NCBI GenBank assembly: GCA_002414665.1 | Contig: DIAF01000035.1 | Coordinates: 110,803-151,864 of the forward strand | Direction: 5' to 3' | Length of the DNA stretch: 41,062 nt | DNA from: Halieaceae bacterium UBA5085 | GTDB taxonomy: Bacteria; Pseudomonadota; Gammaproteobacteria; Pseudomonadales; Halieaceae | In this document: positions 16,259 through 24,450 of the stretch, one piece after another | Numbering within the stretch: the first letter of the stretch is position 1 | Layout: each line of letters begins with the position of its first letter | Position numbers and translations under genes: made by a program | Notes under the pieces: model-generated | Database searches by the model: none | What the model saw: only the letters and a program-made list of their open reading frames with translations | Told to the model about the DNA's origin: nothing

Positions 16259-16687
16259 TCAGCCGCGTCCGGCGCGGTTGCGCATCTTGCGCAGTACGGC
16301 CAGCTGCGCGGCGGCTTCTGCGAGCTGCGCTGATGCGCGGCCGTAGTCGAAATCGCCCGACTGATTGGTGAGGGTATGCAGCGCTTCCCGACGCGCTTCC
16401 TCGGCGGCAGCCTCGTCAACGTCGCCGGCGCGCAGCGCCGTGTCGGCCAGGATGGACACAACGCCCGGCTGCACTTCGATAAAACCGCCTGAAACGTAGT
16501 AGACCTCCTCGTCTCCGCCCTGCTTTACGATGCGGATCGGCCCGGGGATCAGCGAGGACAGCAGCGGCGCGTGGCCGTAGGTCACGCCCATCTCACCGAG
16601 CTCGGCGGTCGCCACCAGCATTTCCACCAGCCCGGAGAAGATTTCTTCCTCCGCGCTGACGATGTCGCAGTGAATTGTCATTGCCAT
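16259..16687 (-). CDS. atpC: ATP synthase F1 subunit epsilon
   Basis: The 142-residue protein has the N-terminal beta-sandwich (HCDIVSAEEEIFSG, GEMGVTYGHAPLLSSL, YVSGGFIEV) and the C-terminal helical hairpin (about 90-137). Epsilon sits on the central stalk with gamma and restrains ATP hydrolysis through its C-terminal helices. It is the last gene of the operon, 23 nt after atpD and just before the terminator. The first ATG (16687) gives MAMTIHC; a second in-frame ATG two codons later is equally plausible. Confidence 0.97.
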   Translation of the reverse strand: MAMTIHCDIVSAEEEIFSGLVEMLVATAELGEMGVTYGHAPLLSSLIPGPIRIVKQGGDEEVYYVSGGFIEVQPGVVSILADTALRAGDVDEAAAEEARREALHTLTNQSGDFDYGRASAQLAEAAAQLAVLRKMRNRAGRG

Positions 16688-16710
16688 CTCCAGCCCCCCG
16701 TTCGCAAACC

Positions 16711-18108
16711 TTACAGCTTGTTCGCTTTCTCAATCGCTTCGTCGATGCTGCCGACCATATAGAAGGCCTGCTCCGGGAGGTGATCGTACTCACCCGCCAG
16801 AATCCCCTTGAAGCCCGCAATGGTATCCTTCAGGGAGACGTACTTGCCGGGTGCACCGGTAAACACTTCCGCCACGTGGAAGGGCTGCGACAGGAAGCGT
16901 TCGATTTTCCGCGCCCGGGCAACGGTCTGCTTGTCCTCTTCAGACAGCTCGTCCATACCGAGGATGGCGATAATGTCTTTCAGTTCCTTGTACCGCTGCA
17001 ATACCGTCTGCACACCGCGCGCAACATCGTAGTGCTCCTGACCGATCACCAGCGGGTCGAGCTGGCGGCTGGTGGAGTCCAGCGGGTCTACCGCCGGGTA
17101 AATACCCTTGGCAGCGATATCCCGTGACAGTACCACGGTGGAGTCAAGGTGGGCGAAAGTGGTCGCCGGTGAGGGGTCGGTCAGGTCGTCCGCAGGCACG
17201 TATACGGCCTGGATCGAGGTGATCGAGCCGGTTTTGGTGGAGGTAATGCGCTCCTGCAGCACGCCCATTTCCTCGGCCAGCGTGGGCTGGTAACCCACCG
17301 CAGAGGGCATACGGCCAAGCAGCGCCGACACCTCGGTTCCCGCCAGTGTGTAGCGGTAGATGTTGTCGACGAACAGCAGTACGTCACGCCCTTCGTCACG
17401 GAATTTTTCCGCCATGGTCAGGCCGGTCAGGGCCACACGCAGACGGTTGCCGGGCGGCTCATTCATCTGGCCGTAGACCATCGCCACCTTGGACTTGGGG
17501 AAGTCCTTGACGTTGACCACGCCCGCTTCCTGCATTTCGTGGTAGAAGTCGTTACCTTCCCGGGTACGTTCCCCCACACCGGCAAACACGGACAGGCCGG
17601 AGTGTTCGGTGGCGATGTTGTTGATCAGCTCCATCATGTTCACGGTCTTGCCCACGCCGGCGCCGCCGAACAGGCCAACCTTGCCGCCTTTCGCGAAGGG
17701 GCAGACCAGGTCGATAACCTTGATGCCGGTTTCGAGGAGCTCCTCTGAGGCCGCCAGCTCATCGTAGGCAGGCGCTTTGCGGTGGATGGAGGCGCGCTCC
17801 TGTTCACCGATGGGACCGCATTCGTCAATCGGGTTGCCGAGTACGTCCATGATCCGCCCGAGCGTTTCAACGCCAACCGGCACCGCGATGGGGCCACCGG
17901 TATTTTCCACCGCCAGATCGCGGCTCACACCTTCGGAGGAGCCCATGGCAATGGTGCGCACAACGCCGTCGCCCAGCTGCTGCTGGACTTCCAGGGTCAG
18001 GCCTTTTTCGGTAACCAACAGTGCATCGTAGACCTTGGGTACGTCTTCACGTGGGAACTCCACGTCGATGACGGCACCGATAATTTGTACGATTCGTCCG
18101 CTGCTCAT
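16711..18108 (-). CDS. atpD: ATP synthase F1 subunit beta
   Basis: The 465-residue catalytic subunit has the Walker A motif GGAGVGKT (148-155) and the downstream GERTREGNDFY, MVYGQMNEPPGNR, LLFVDNIYRYT and SALLGRMPSAVGYQPTLAEEMG blocks. It binds and makes ATP in the alpha3beta3 ring. I start it at the ATG at 18108, where GAGGA lies 7 nt upstream and the protein begins SSGRIVQIIGAVIDVEF as in other beta subunits; the frame is open up to 18159 but that extension is not conserved-looking. A 77-nt gap from atpG holds a strong hairpin (18144-18171). Confidence 0.98.
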   Translation of the reverse strand: MSSGRIVQIIGAVIDVEFPREDVPKVYDALLVTEKGLTLEVQQQLGDGVVRTIAMGSSEGVSRDLAVENTGGPIAVPVGVETLGRIMDVLGNPIDECGPIGEQERASIHRKAPAYDELAASEELLETGIKVIDLVCPFAKGGKVGLFGGAGVGKTVNMMELINNIATEHSGLSVFAGVGERTREGNDFYHEMQEAGVVNVKDFPKSKVAMVYGQMNEPPGNRLRVALTGLTMAEKFRDEGRDVLLFVDNIYRYTLAGTEVSALLGRMPSAVGYQPTLAEEMGVLQERITSTKTGSITSIQAVYVPADDLTDPSPATTFAHLDSTVVLSRDIAAKGIYPAVDPLDSTSRQLDPLVIGQEHYDVARGVQTVLQRYKELKDIIAILGMDELSEEDKQTVARARKIERFLSQPFHVAEVFTGAPGKYVSLKDTIAGFKGILAGEYDHLPEQAFYMVGSIDEAIEKANKL

Positions 18109-18143
18109 GTCCGGATCCTCTGCATCAAAGTTCAATTCTGGGT

Positions 18144-18171
18144 GGCAGCGCAGGAACATCCCGGCGCTGCC
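18144..18171 (-). other. Intercistronic hairpin between atpG and atpD
   Basis: GGCAGCGC (18144-18151) and GCGCTGCC (18164-18171) form a perfect 8-bp stem with a 12-nt loop, in the largest gap inside the atp operon. No T-run follows, so it is not a full terminator. RNA processing or stability control 5' of atpD is possible. Confidence 0.5.
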
Positions 18172-18185
18172 GAATAGGTTAGGTC

Positions 18186-19049
18186 CTAGCCGATTGCCGC
18201 CGCACCGCTAACGATTTCCGACAGCTCCTGGGTAATCGCCGCCTGTCGTGCCTTGTTGTAGATCAACTGCAGGTCATCGATCAGTTCGCCGGCGTTGTCA
18301 GTCGCGTTCTTCATGGCCAGCATCCGCGCGGCCTGCTCGCAGGCACCGTTTTCCACCACGGCCTGGTACACCTGCGATTCGATATAGCGCGTCAACAGGC
18401 TTTCCAGCAGCTGCATCGCATCGGGCTCGTAGATGTAGTCCCAGTGGTGCTTCATTTCCGCGCTGTCTTCCGCCAGCAGGGGCAGCAACTGCTCGACACT
18501 CGGGCTCTGGGTCATGGTGTTGACGAACTCGTTGCTCACCAGGAACAGGCGGTCGATGTGCCCTTCCTCGTAGGCGTCCAGCATGGTCTTCACACTGCCG
18601 ATGAGATCACCCAGGGTGGGCTCCTCGCCGATATCACGCACAGCCGCCGTGACGTTACCGCCGTAGCTTTTGAAGAACGCCGCTGCCTTGGCGCCGATCA
18701 GGCACAGGTCTATGCCCACGCCCTGATCGGCCCAGCCTTTCATGGCCTTGACGGTGGCCTTGAACAGGTTGATGTTCAAACCACCGCACAGGCCGCGATC
18801 GGTTGACACCACCACAAAACCGACGCGCTTGACCTCGCGCTCGACCATGTAGGCGTGCCGGTACTCCGGGGCGGAGTTGGCAATATGCCCGACCACTGCG
18901 CGCATACGCCGTGCATAGGGCTTGCCCAGCGCCATACGCTCCTGGGCTTTGCGCATTTTGCTCGCCGCGACCATTTCCATGGCGCTGGTGATCTTCTGCG
19001 TACTCCGGATACTGTGGATCTTGGTCCGGATTTCTTTTCCGACTGCCAT
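18186..19049 (-). CDS. atpG: ATP synthase F1 subunit gamma
   Basis: The 287-residue protein matches the E. coli gamma length. The N-terminal helix begins AVGKEIRTKIHSIRSTQKITSAMEMVAASKM (written here as residues 2-32), followed by VVSTDRGLCGGLNIN. The C-terminal helix has MKNATDNAGELIDDLQLIYNKARQAAITQELSEIVSGAAA near the end. The paired N- and C-terminal helices form the rotor shaft that turns inside the alpha3beta3 ring. It lies 15 nt after atpA. Confidence 0.98.
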   Translation of the reverse strand: MAVGKEIRTKIHSIRSTQKITSAMEMVAASKMRKAQERMALGKPYARRMRAVVGHIANSAPEYRHAYMVEREVKRVGFVVVSTDRGLCGGLNINLFKATVKAMKGWADQGVGIDLCLIGAKAAAFFKSYGGNVTAAVRDIGEEPTLGDLIGSVKTMLDAYEEGHIDRLFLVSNEFVNTMTQSPSVEQLLPLLAEDSAEMKHHWDYIYEPDAMQLLESLLTRYIESQVYQAVVENGACEQAARMLAMKNATDNAGELIDDLQLIYNKARQAAITQELSEIVSGAAAIG

Positions 19050-19064
19050 CTGCTGTCCTCGGGG

Positions 19065-20609
19065 TTACCAGGTTTGCGTGGCCTTGAACTTCTCGATCGC
19101 CGTTTTGAAGGCAGACTCGATCTCGTCGTTGTAATCGCCGGTGTCGACAATCTTCTTCATCAGGTCGCCGTACTCACTGTGCATGAACGACAGCAGGGAG
19201 GCTTCGAAATCGCGAATCTTGTTCACTTCAACGCTACGCAGGTGGCCTTCGTTGGCGGCGTAAAGCACGATACCCATGTCGGCGATGGAGCGCGGAGCGT
19301 ATTGCCCCTGCTTCATCAGCTCGGTGACCCGCTCACCCTGGTCCAGCTGGGCCTTGGTGGCCTCGTCAAGGTCCGATGCAAACTGGGAGAAGGCCGCGAG
19401 TTCGCGGTACTGGGCCAGAGCGGTACGGATACCGCCGGACAACTTCTTGATGATCTTGGTCTGTGCAGCACCACCCACACGGGATACCGAGATACCGGCG
19501 TTCATTGCCGGGCGCACGCCCGCGTTGAACATGTCGGCTTCCAGGAAGATCTGTCCGTCGGTAATGGAGATCACGTTGGTCGGTACGAACGCCGAAACGT
19601 CACCGGCCTGGGTTTCAATCACCGGCAGTGCGGTCAGCGAGCCGGTCTTGCCTTTGACTTCGCCTTTAGTCATCTGCTCGACATAGTCAGCATTGACACG
19701 AGCCGCGCGCTCCAGCAGACGCGAGTGCAAATAGAACACGTCACCAGGGTAGGCTTCACGGCCTGGCGGACGACGCAGCAGCAGGGAGATCTGGCGATAC
19801 GCCCAGGCCTGCTTGGTCAGATCGTCGTAGATGATCAGCGCGTCTTCACCGCGGTCGCGGTAGTACTCGCCCATGGTGCAACCGGCAAAGGGCGCCAGGA
19901 ACTGCATGGCGGCAGGATCCGACGCCGTCGCGGCCACCACAATGGTGTGCTCCATGGCACCGTGCTCTTCCAGCTTGCGCACTACCGAAGCGACGGAGGA
20001 GGCCTTCTGGCCAATCGCCACGTAGATACACTTAATGCCGGTACCTTTCTGGTTGATGATCGCGTCGACAGCAATAGCGGTCTTACCCACCTGGCGGTCG
20101 CCGATAATCAGCTCGCGCTGGCCACGACCGATCGGCACCATGGCGTCGATGGCCTTGAGGCCGATCTGCACGGGCTGGTCCACCGACTGGCGGGCGATAA
20201 CGCCGGGCGCCACCTTTTCCAGGGCGTCGGTCAACTTGGCATTGATCGGGCCCTTGCCGTCGATGGGGTTACCCAGTGCATCGACCACGCGGCCCTGCAG
20301 CTCGGGGCCCACAGGCACTTCGAGAATACGGCCGGTGCAACGGCAGGACTGGCCCTCGGCCAGATTCTTGTAATCGCCGAGGATCACCGCGCCCACGGAG
20401 TCGCGCTCCAGGTTCAGCGCCATTCCGAAAATGCCGCCTTCGAACTCGATCATTTCACCGTACATCACATCGGTGAGACCGTAGATACGGATAATGCCGT
20501 CGGTCACCGATACCACGGTGCCTTCGTTGCGCGCCTCGGATGACACATCAAGCTGGTCGATGCGCTGCTTGATCATCTCGCTAATTTCTGACGGATTCAG
20601 TTGCTGCAT
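19065..20609 (-). CDS. atpA: ATP synthase F1 subunit alpha
   Basis: The 514-residue non-catalytic nucleotide-binding subunit has the Walker A motif GDRQVGKT, the IYVAIGQKASSVA strand, LIIYDDLTKQAWAYRQISLLLRRPPGREAYPGD in the middle, and the ISVSRVGGAAQ signature. It alternates with beta in the F1 head and holds the catalytic-site arginine (in SVSRVGG). Spacing to atpH is 16 nt. A long open frame on the opposite strand (18855-20543) is a coding shadow of this gene and atpG. Confidence 0.98.
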   Translation of the reverse strand: MQQLNPSEISEMIKQRIDQLDVSSEARNEGTVVSVTDGIIRIYGLTDVMYGEMIEFEGGIFGMALNLERDSVGAVILGDYKNLAEGQSCRCTGRILEVPVGPELQGRVVDALGNPIDGKGPINAKLTDALEKVAPGVIARQSVDQPVQIGLKAIDAMVPIGRGQRELIIGDRQVGKTAIAVDAIINQKGTGIKCIYVAIGQKASSVASVVRKLEEHGAMEHTIVVAATASDPAAMQFLAPFAGCTMGEYYRDRGEDALIIYDDLTKQAWAYRQISLLLRRPPGREAYPGDVFYLHSRLLERAARVNADYVEQMTKGEVKGKTGSLTALPVIETQAGDVSAFVPTNVISITDGQIFLEADMFNAGVRPAMNAGISVSRVGGAAQTKIIKKLSGGIRTALAQYRELAAFSQFASDLDEATKAQLDQGERVTELMKQGQYAPRSIADMGIVLYAANEGHLRSVEVNKIRDFEASLLSFMHSEYGDLMKKIVDTGDYNDEIESAFKTAIEKFKATQTW

Positions 20610-20625
20610 GCTCTGTTCCTCAATC

Positions 20626-21162
20626 CTACAAATTCATTGCCGCGGCGAGCTTGTTCAGCCGACCGCGTACGGAACCATCGATCACCAGATCGCCGGCCCT
20701 GATCAACACACCGCCCAACAGGTTGGGATCTGTCGAGGTGTGCACGTTTACTTTCCGCTCCAGACGCTTGCTCAGGGCGGAGGCCAGCTTGTCAGTCATA
20801 TCGTCCGCCAGATCAAACGCAGACACGACCTCGACATCCACTGACTTTTCGTGATTCGCCTTGTAACCGGCAAACAACACGGTGATCTGTGGCAACAGGA
20901 GCAGACGCTTGTTCTGCGCCAGAATGTTCAGGAAGTTGCGCAGGGCGGGACCGAGATCCTCGCCACACACGTCGGCCAGCAGGGTTGCCAGCTGCGCACC
21001 GTCCTTCTCCGGATCGCGCAACAGCGCCTGCATGCGACTGTCGCGGCTGACGGCAGCAGCAAGCTGCAGCTGCGGCAACCACTCGGCCAGACTCTGGCTG
21101 TCGCGGGCGTACTCGAATGCCGCCTTCGCGTAGGGGCGGGCCAGCGTGGTCAGTTCGGCCAT
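20626..21162 (-). CDS. atpH: ATP synthase F1 subunit delta
   Basis: The 178-residue protein starts with LTTLARPYAKAAFEYA, the usual delta opening, has LLADVCGEDLGPALRNFLNILAQNKRLLLL in the middle and ends in DPNLLGGVLIRAGDLVIDGSVRGRLNKL. The subunit joins the top of F1 to the b-subunit stator stalk. It lies between atpF (13 nt) and atpA (16 nt), in the standard order. Confidence 0.97.
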   Translation of the reverse strand: MAELTTLARPYAKAAFEYARDSQSLAEWLPQLQLAAAVSRDSRMQALLRDPEKDGAQLATLLADVCGEDLGPALRNFLNILAQNKRLLLLPQITVLFAGYKANHEKSVDVEVVSAFDLADDMTDKLASALSKRLERKVNVHTSTDPNLLGGVLIRAGDLVIDGSVRGRLNKLAAAMNL

Positions 21163-21175
21163 AACGTCCTCACCA

Positions 21176-21646
21176 TCAAAGCTCTGCAGCCAGTTTATTC
21201 ACCAGGTCCGCGTGGGCGTCCTGGTCAATCGTTGCTCCGAGCACTTTCTCTGCACCCGCCAGCGTCAGCGCGGCAACCTGCGCGCGCAGGGCCTCGCGGG
21301 CGCGGTTGGTTTCCTGCTCGATTTCCGCGTGCGCAGCAGTTTTCACCCGCTCCGCTTCCGTTATCGCCGCAGTTTTCGCTTCTTCCACAATTTGGCTGGC
21401 ACGCTTGTTGGCGGAATCGACAATGCCGGCCGCTTCGTGCTTGGCTTCTTTCAACCGCTCAAGCGCTTTTTCCTGCGCCAGTTCCAGATCGTGACTGGCA
21501 CGATCAGCGGCTGCCAGGCCATCCGCAATCTTCTTTTCGCGCTCCTGCATGGCCGCAATGATGGGCGGCCAGACAAACTTCATGCAGAACCAGACGAAGC
21601 CGAAAAAGGCGATGACCTGTCCGATAAGCGTAAGGTTGATATTCAC
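21176..21646 (-). CDS. atpF: ATP synthase F0 subunit b
   Basis: The 156-residue protein is the E. coli length. One N-terminal membrane helix (about 5-27, LIGQVIAFFGFVWFCMKFVW) is followed by a long charged, Ala-rich helix that forms the dimeric stator. The start is GTG at 21646, with GAGGAG 6 nt upstream; the nearby ATG is out of frame and meets a stop within three codons. A strong hairpin lies in the 72-nt gap after atpE. Confidence 0.97.
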   Translation of the reverse strand: MNINLTLIGQVIAFFGFVWFCMKFVWPPIIAAMQEREKKIADGLAAADRASHDLELAQEKALERLKEAKHEAAGIVDSANKRASQIVEEAKTAAITEAERVKTAAHAEIEQETNRAREALRAQVAALTLAGAEKVLGATIDQDAHADLVNKLAAEL

Positions 21647-21669
21647 GCCATACTCCTCACAGATATGGT

Positions 21670-21692
21670 GGGGCAGCCGGTACGGCCGCCCC
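21670..21692 (-). other. Intercistronic hairpin between atpE and atpF
   Basis: On the transcribed strand GGGGCGGCCG and CGGCTGCCCC form a 10-bp stem (one G-U pair) with a 3-nt loop, 24 nt upstream of atpF. It could act as a 3' stabiliser of an atpE-containing mRNA piece, since subunit c is needed in many copies per complex. The function is inferred. Confidence 0.5.
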
Positions 21693-21718
21693 GCTCACGG
21701 TTGCGTTGTTGGTCGTGC

Positions 21719-21955
21719 TCAGGCCATACCAGGGGCGACAACGAAGATCAGGTACATCGCCAGACCCACGCCGATAATCGGAATAGCGTCCACCAGGCCA
21801 GCGCCCAGGAAGAAGGTCACCTGCAGCTTGGGAGCCAGTTCAGGCTGACGCGCAGAACCTTCGATGAGTTTGCCGCCCAGCATGCCAATACCGATAGCCG
21901 CACCCAGACCACCGAGGCTGATCATAATTGCAGCAGCAATAAGAACTAATTCCAT
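21719..21955 (-). CDS. atpE: ATP synthase F0 subunit c
   Basis: The 78-residue protein has two membrane helices joined by the polar loop GSARQPEL (34-40 region). The ion-binding carboxylate is Asp56 in GLVDAIPIIGVGL, equal to E. coli Asp61. The Gln/Ser ligands of sodium-type rings are absent, so a proton ring is expected. A strong AGGAGAAA ribosome site and a T-rich leader upstream fit high translation, as known for E. coli atpE. Confidence 0.98.
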   Translation of the reverse strand: MELVLIAAAIMISLGGLGAAIGIGMLGGKLIEGSARQPELAPKLQVTFFLGAGLVDAIPIIGVGLAMYLIFVVAPGMA

Positions 21956-21994
21956 GATTTTCTCCTAGCGTTAATAACCAAAGTTAAAGGTGAA

Positions 21995-22873
21995 TCAGTG
22001 GTCTTCGTGGGCCATGCTGAGATAAACGATCGTCAGCACCATGAAGATGAAAGCCTGCAGGGTGATCACCAGAATGTGGAAGATCGCCCAGCCGATCTGC
22101 AGCAGGCCTGCCGGCACCATCCAGGCCAGGCCGGCACTGAACAGGGCTGCAATCAGGATAAATATCATTTCGCCGGCGTACATATTGCCGAACAGTCGCA
22201 GTGCCAGCGAGAAGGGCTTGGCCAGCAGACCGACAATCTCCATGAACAGGTTCACGGGGATGAACAGCGGATGGTTGAACGGGTTCATGGCCAGCTCCCG
22301 GGCAAACCCGAACCCTTTGACCTTGATGGAGTAATACAGAATGAGGATCAGCACGCCGATGGCCATGCCGAAGGTGATATTGGGATCGGTAGAGGGCACG
22401 ATTTTGTGGTATTCCACACCCAGCGCCATCATCAATTCAGGCACGACGTCGACGGGCACCAGGTCCATCAGGTTCATCAGGAAAATCCAGACGAATATGG
22501 TAAGGGATAGCGGGGCAATCAGCGGGTTGCGGCCATGGAAGGTATCGCGCACGGTGTTGTCGACGAACTGGACGATCATTTCCACCGCGCTGGTGAGGCC
22601 GCTGGGAACACCTGAGGAAGCTTTCTTGGCGACGCGATAAAACAGCCAGCTAAACAGAATACCGAGACCGATCGACCAGGCCATTGAATCGACGTGGATT
22701 GCGGTAAACCCCATGGCAGCGGCCTCGGCACCGCCGTGCGCCATCACCCAGGCGCCGCCATCGCCCACGATGGAACCGTCGTAGCGCTCATAACCGGCAG
22801 GCAGCTTGCCATAGGTCAGGTTGGTCAGGTGGTGGACAATGTACTCTGAAACCGTCTGGTTCTCGCCTGCCAT
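21995..22873 (-). CDS. atpB: ATP synthase F0 subunit a
   Basis: The 292-residue protein (E. coli 271) is hydrophobic with about five to six helices. Its key segment SLALRLFGNMYAGE holds the essential arginine that faces the c ring, and later GWAIFHILVITLQAFIF is the conserved last helix. It forms the two proton half-channels. The N-terminal tail is about 20 residues longer than in E. coli. It follows atpI by 3 nt. Confidence 0.98.
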   Translation of the reverse strand: MAGENQTVSEYIVHHLTNLTYGKLPAGYERYDGSIVGDGGAWVMAHGGAEAAAMGFTAIHVDSMAWSIGLGILFSWLFYRVAKKASSGVPSGLTSAVEMIVQFVDNTVRDTFHGRNPLIAPLSLTIFVWIFLMNLMDLVPVDVVPELMMALGVEYHKIVPSTDPNITFGMAIGVLILILYYSIKVKGFGFARELAMNPFNHPLFIPVNLFMEIVGLLAKPFSLALRLFGNMYAGEMIFILIAALFSAGLAWMVPAGLLQIGWAIFHILVITLQAFIFMVLTIVYLSMAHEDH

Positions 22874-22876
22874 CGA

Positions 22877-23296
22877 TCACAACTCTTGTTTCGGTGTTTC
22901 GGTTTGTTTCTGCTGGCGGCGCATCAGGAACCACCAGCTTCCAATCGTTTGTACTATCAGCATCGCCACGTATCCGGCGAATACCGCGGACGCTTCTAGC
23001 GGCCGCAACAAAACGAACACAGCGGCAAACCCCGCCGCGCTCAAGAGGAACTTTCCGATCTCGCCGCTCAGTGCCGACCGGGTAATCTCGGAGGCTGAAC
23101 GAGCCCCGCGCGCGCGAAACAGCTTTGCAGCGAACCAGGCCTGCGGTAACACCGCCACCGCACCACCACACAGTGTTGACAGTGCTGTCGTTTCATCCAG
23201 TGCCAGCCAGACCAGCAGGCACAAAGGAACGAGCGTGGCCAACTGCAGCAGAGCTACGCGGTGGACCGGGGGGGAGGGAATGCTGTTCGCGCTCAC
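22877..23296 (-). CDS. atpI: ATP synthase accessory protein AtpI
   Basis: I start this gene at GTG 23296, where AGGAG lies 6 nt upstream, giving 139 residues; an ATG at 23392 would add a hydrophilic stretch that overlaps the promoter. The protein has four hydrophobic helices (LLQLATLVPLCLLVWLAL, TLCGGAVAVLPQAWFAA and two C-terminal ones) and a basic tail, like AtpI, which helps assembly of the c ring in some species. It is the first gene of the atp operon. Confidence 0.85.
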   Translation of the reverse strand: MSANSIPSPPVHRVALLQLATLVPLCLLVWLALDETTALSTLCGGAVAVLPQAWFAAKLFRARGARSASEITRSALSGEIGKFLLSAAGFAAVFVLLRPLEASAVFAGYVAMLIVQTIGSWWFLMRRQQKQTETPKQEL

Positions 23297-23359
23297 GCGA
23301 AACTCCTGCCGAACCCCTTGCCAACTGCCACACGATTGTTCCTCGTTTTGGGCGCCCGC

Positions 23360-23388
23360 ATTATAGGGGCATTGCTTGGCGGGTTCAA
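23360..23388 (-). promoter_or_regulatory. Sigma-70 promoter of the atp operon
   Basis: On the minus strand TTGAAC (23388-23383) and a perfect TATAAT (23365-23360) are 17 bp apart, about 64 nt upstream of the atpI GTG. The same two hexamers with the same spacing occur upstream of mnmG. Confidence 0.75.
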
Positions 23389-23510
23389 CCAAATCCGGCG
23401 CTTACAGGTACGAAATATCCCTGACGTTGGCAGCAGGTTGGCGCCTGTTTGCCCCGTTTTGCCGCGAATAGGGGGTGACATACTCTATCTGGTAGCGCGC
23501 ATATTGGCAG

Positions 23511-23551
23511 CCACTAGATGCTGTGGTGGCATTCGCTGCCGCAGCTAGTGG
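23511..23551. repeat. Inverted repeat at the parB stop codon
   Basis: CCACTAG (23511-23517) and CTAGTGG (23545-23551) are perfect arms with a 27-nt loop that contains a further ATGC/GCAT pair. The right arm includes the parB stop codon. There is no T-run. It may end or protect the parAB transcript; this is inference. Confidence 0.35.
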
Positions 23552-24441
23552 ATATGGCTCAGAATACCGTCGAGTTCATCCAGGCTGTTATAGGTCAGCA
23601 CCAGCTTGCCCTTGCCCTTGGTACCGTGCTGGATTTGCACACGAGCGCCGATTTTCTGCGACAGGTCGTCCTGCAGCTGGCGGATGTTCGGGTCCATACG
23701 CGGTGTCTCTTCCCGCGGCGCATCTTTGCGCGCCAACAAACTGCGTACCAGCGCTTCGGTCTGGCGCACGGAAAGGCCTTTGCCGACCACCGTTCTCGCG
23801 GCCTGGGATTGCGCTGCACCCTCCATACCCAACAGCGCGCGGGCGTGCCCCATCTCCAGGTCACCGCGCTCGAGCAGCAGGCGCACATCGCTTTGCAGTG
23901 ACATCAGCCGCAGCAGATTGGTGACGGTTGAACGGGACTTGCCGACCGCATCCGCGACTTCCTGCTGAGTCAGCTGAAATTCCTGCTGCAGACGCTGCAG
24001 TGCTATAGCTTCCTCAATCGGATTAAGGTCCTCGCGCTGGATGTTCTCTATCAATGCCATGGCAATGGCGGCTTCGTCGCTCACGTCACGGATAACAGCG
24101 GGAACCTGGTCCAGGCCCGCCAACTGGGCAGCACGCCAGCGACGCTCACCAGCGATGATCTCGTATTTACGCTCTCCGATCGGGCGCACCACGATCGGTT
24201 GCATGATGCCCTGGGCACGAATGCTGTCCGCCAGTTCCTGCAGCGATTCCGGGTCGATGTCACGACGGGGCTGGTATTTGCCGCGTTGTATCAGGTCTAC
24301 CGGTAAATCCTTGAGCACCTGCTGCTGGCCCTGGTCATCACCTGGGACCGGGGCGTCACCGTCTCCCACATCACGGGGTTGTGTGCCGGCACCCAGCAGC
24401 GCATCCAGACCGCGCCCCAAACCCCGTTTTCTGGCTGACAT
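23545..24441 (-). CDS. parB: Chromosome-partitioning CTPase ParB
   Basis: The 298-residue protein opens with RKRGLGRGLDALLG, the ParA-contacting N-terminal box. The CTP-binding domain has QPRRDIDPESLQELADSI and the GERRWR motif (98-103), followed by ENIQREDLNPIEEA. A helix-turn-helix (about 157-178, LTQQEVADAVGKSRSTVTNLL) reads parS, and the C-terminal part dimerises. ParB loads on parS and spreads as a CTP-dependent clamp. Two perfect parS sites occur in this window, inside recF. It lies 9 nt after parA. Confidence 0.97.
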   Translation of the reverse strand: MSARKRGLGRGLDALLGAGTQPRDVGDGDAPVPGDDQGQQQVLKDLPVDLIQRGKYQPRRDIDPESLQELADSIRAQGIMQPIVVRPIGERKYEIIAGERRWRAAQLAGLDQVPAVIRDVSDEAAIAMALIENIQREDLNPIEEAIALQRLQQEFQLTQQEVADAVGKSRSTVTNLLRLMSLQSDVRLLLERGDLEMGHARALLGMEGAAQSQAARTVVGKGLSVRQTEALVRSLLARKDAPREETPRMDPNIRQLQDDLSQKIGARVQIQHGTKGKGKLVLTYNSLDELDGILSHIH

Positions 24442-24450
24442 TGTGCTCTC

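Noticed and set aside
18048..18063. CACGTGGGAAC similar to parS in atpD
   Set aside because: It has an extra G and no left arm; this is normal beta-subunit coding sequence.
18855..20543. 562-codon open frame on + opposite atpA and atpG
   Set aside because: It is antisense to two certain ATP synthase genes. Its translation is Gly/His/Arg-rich without domains, which is typical of a GC-rich shadow frame.
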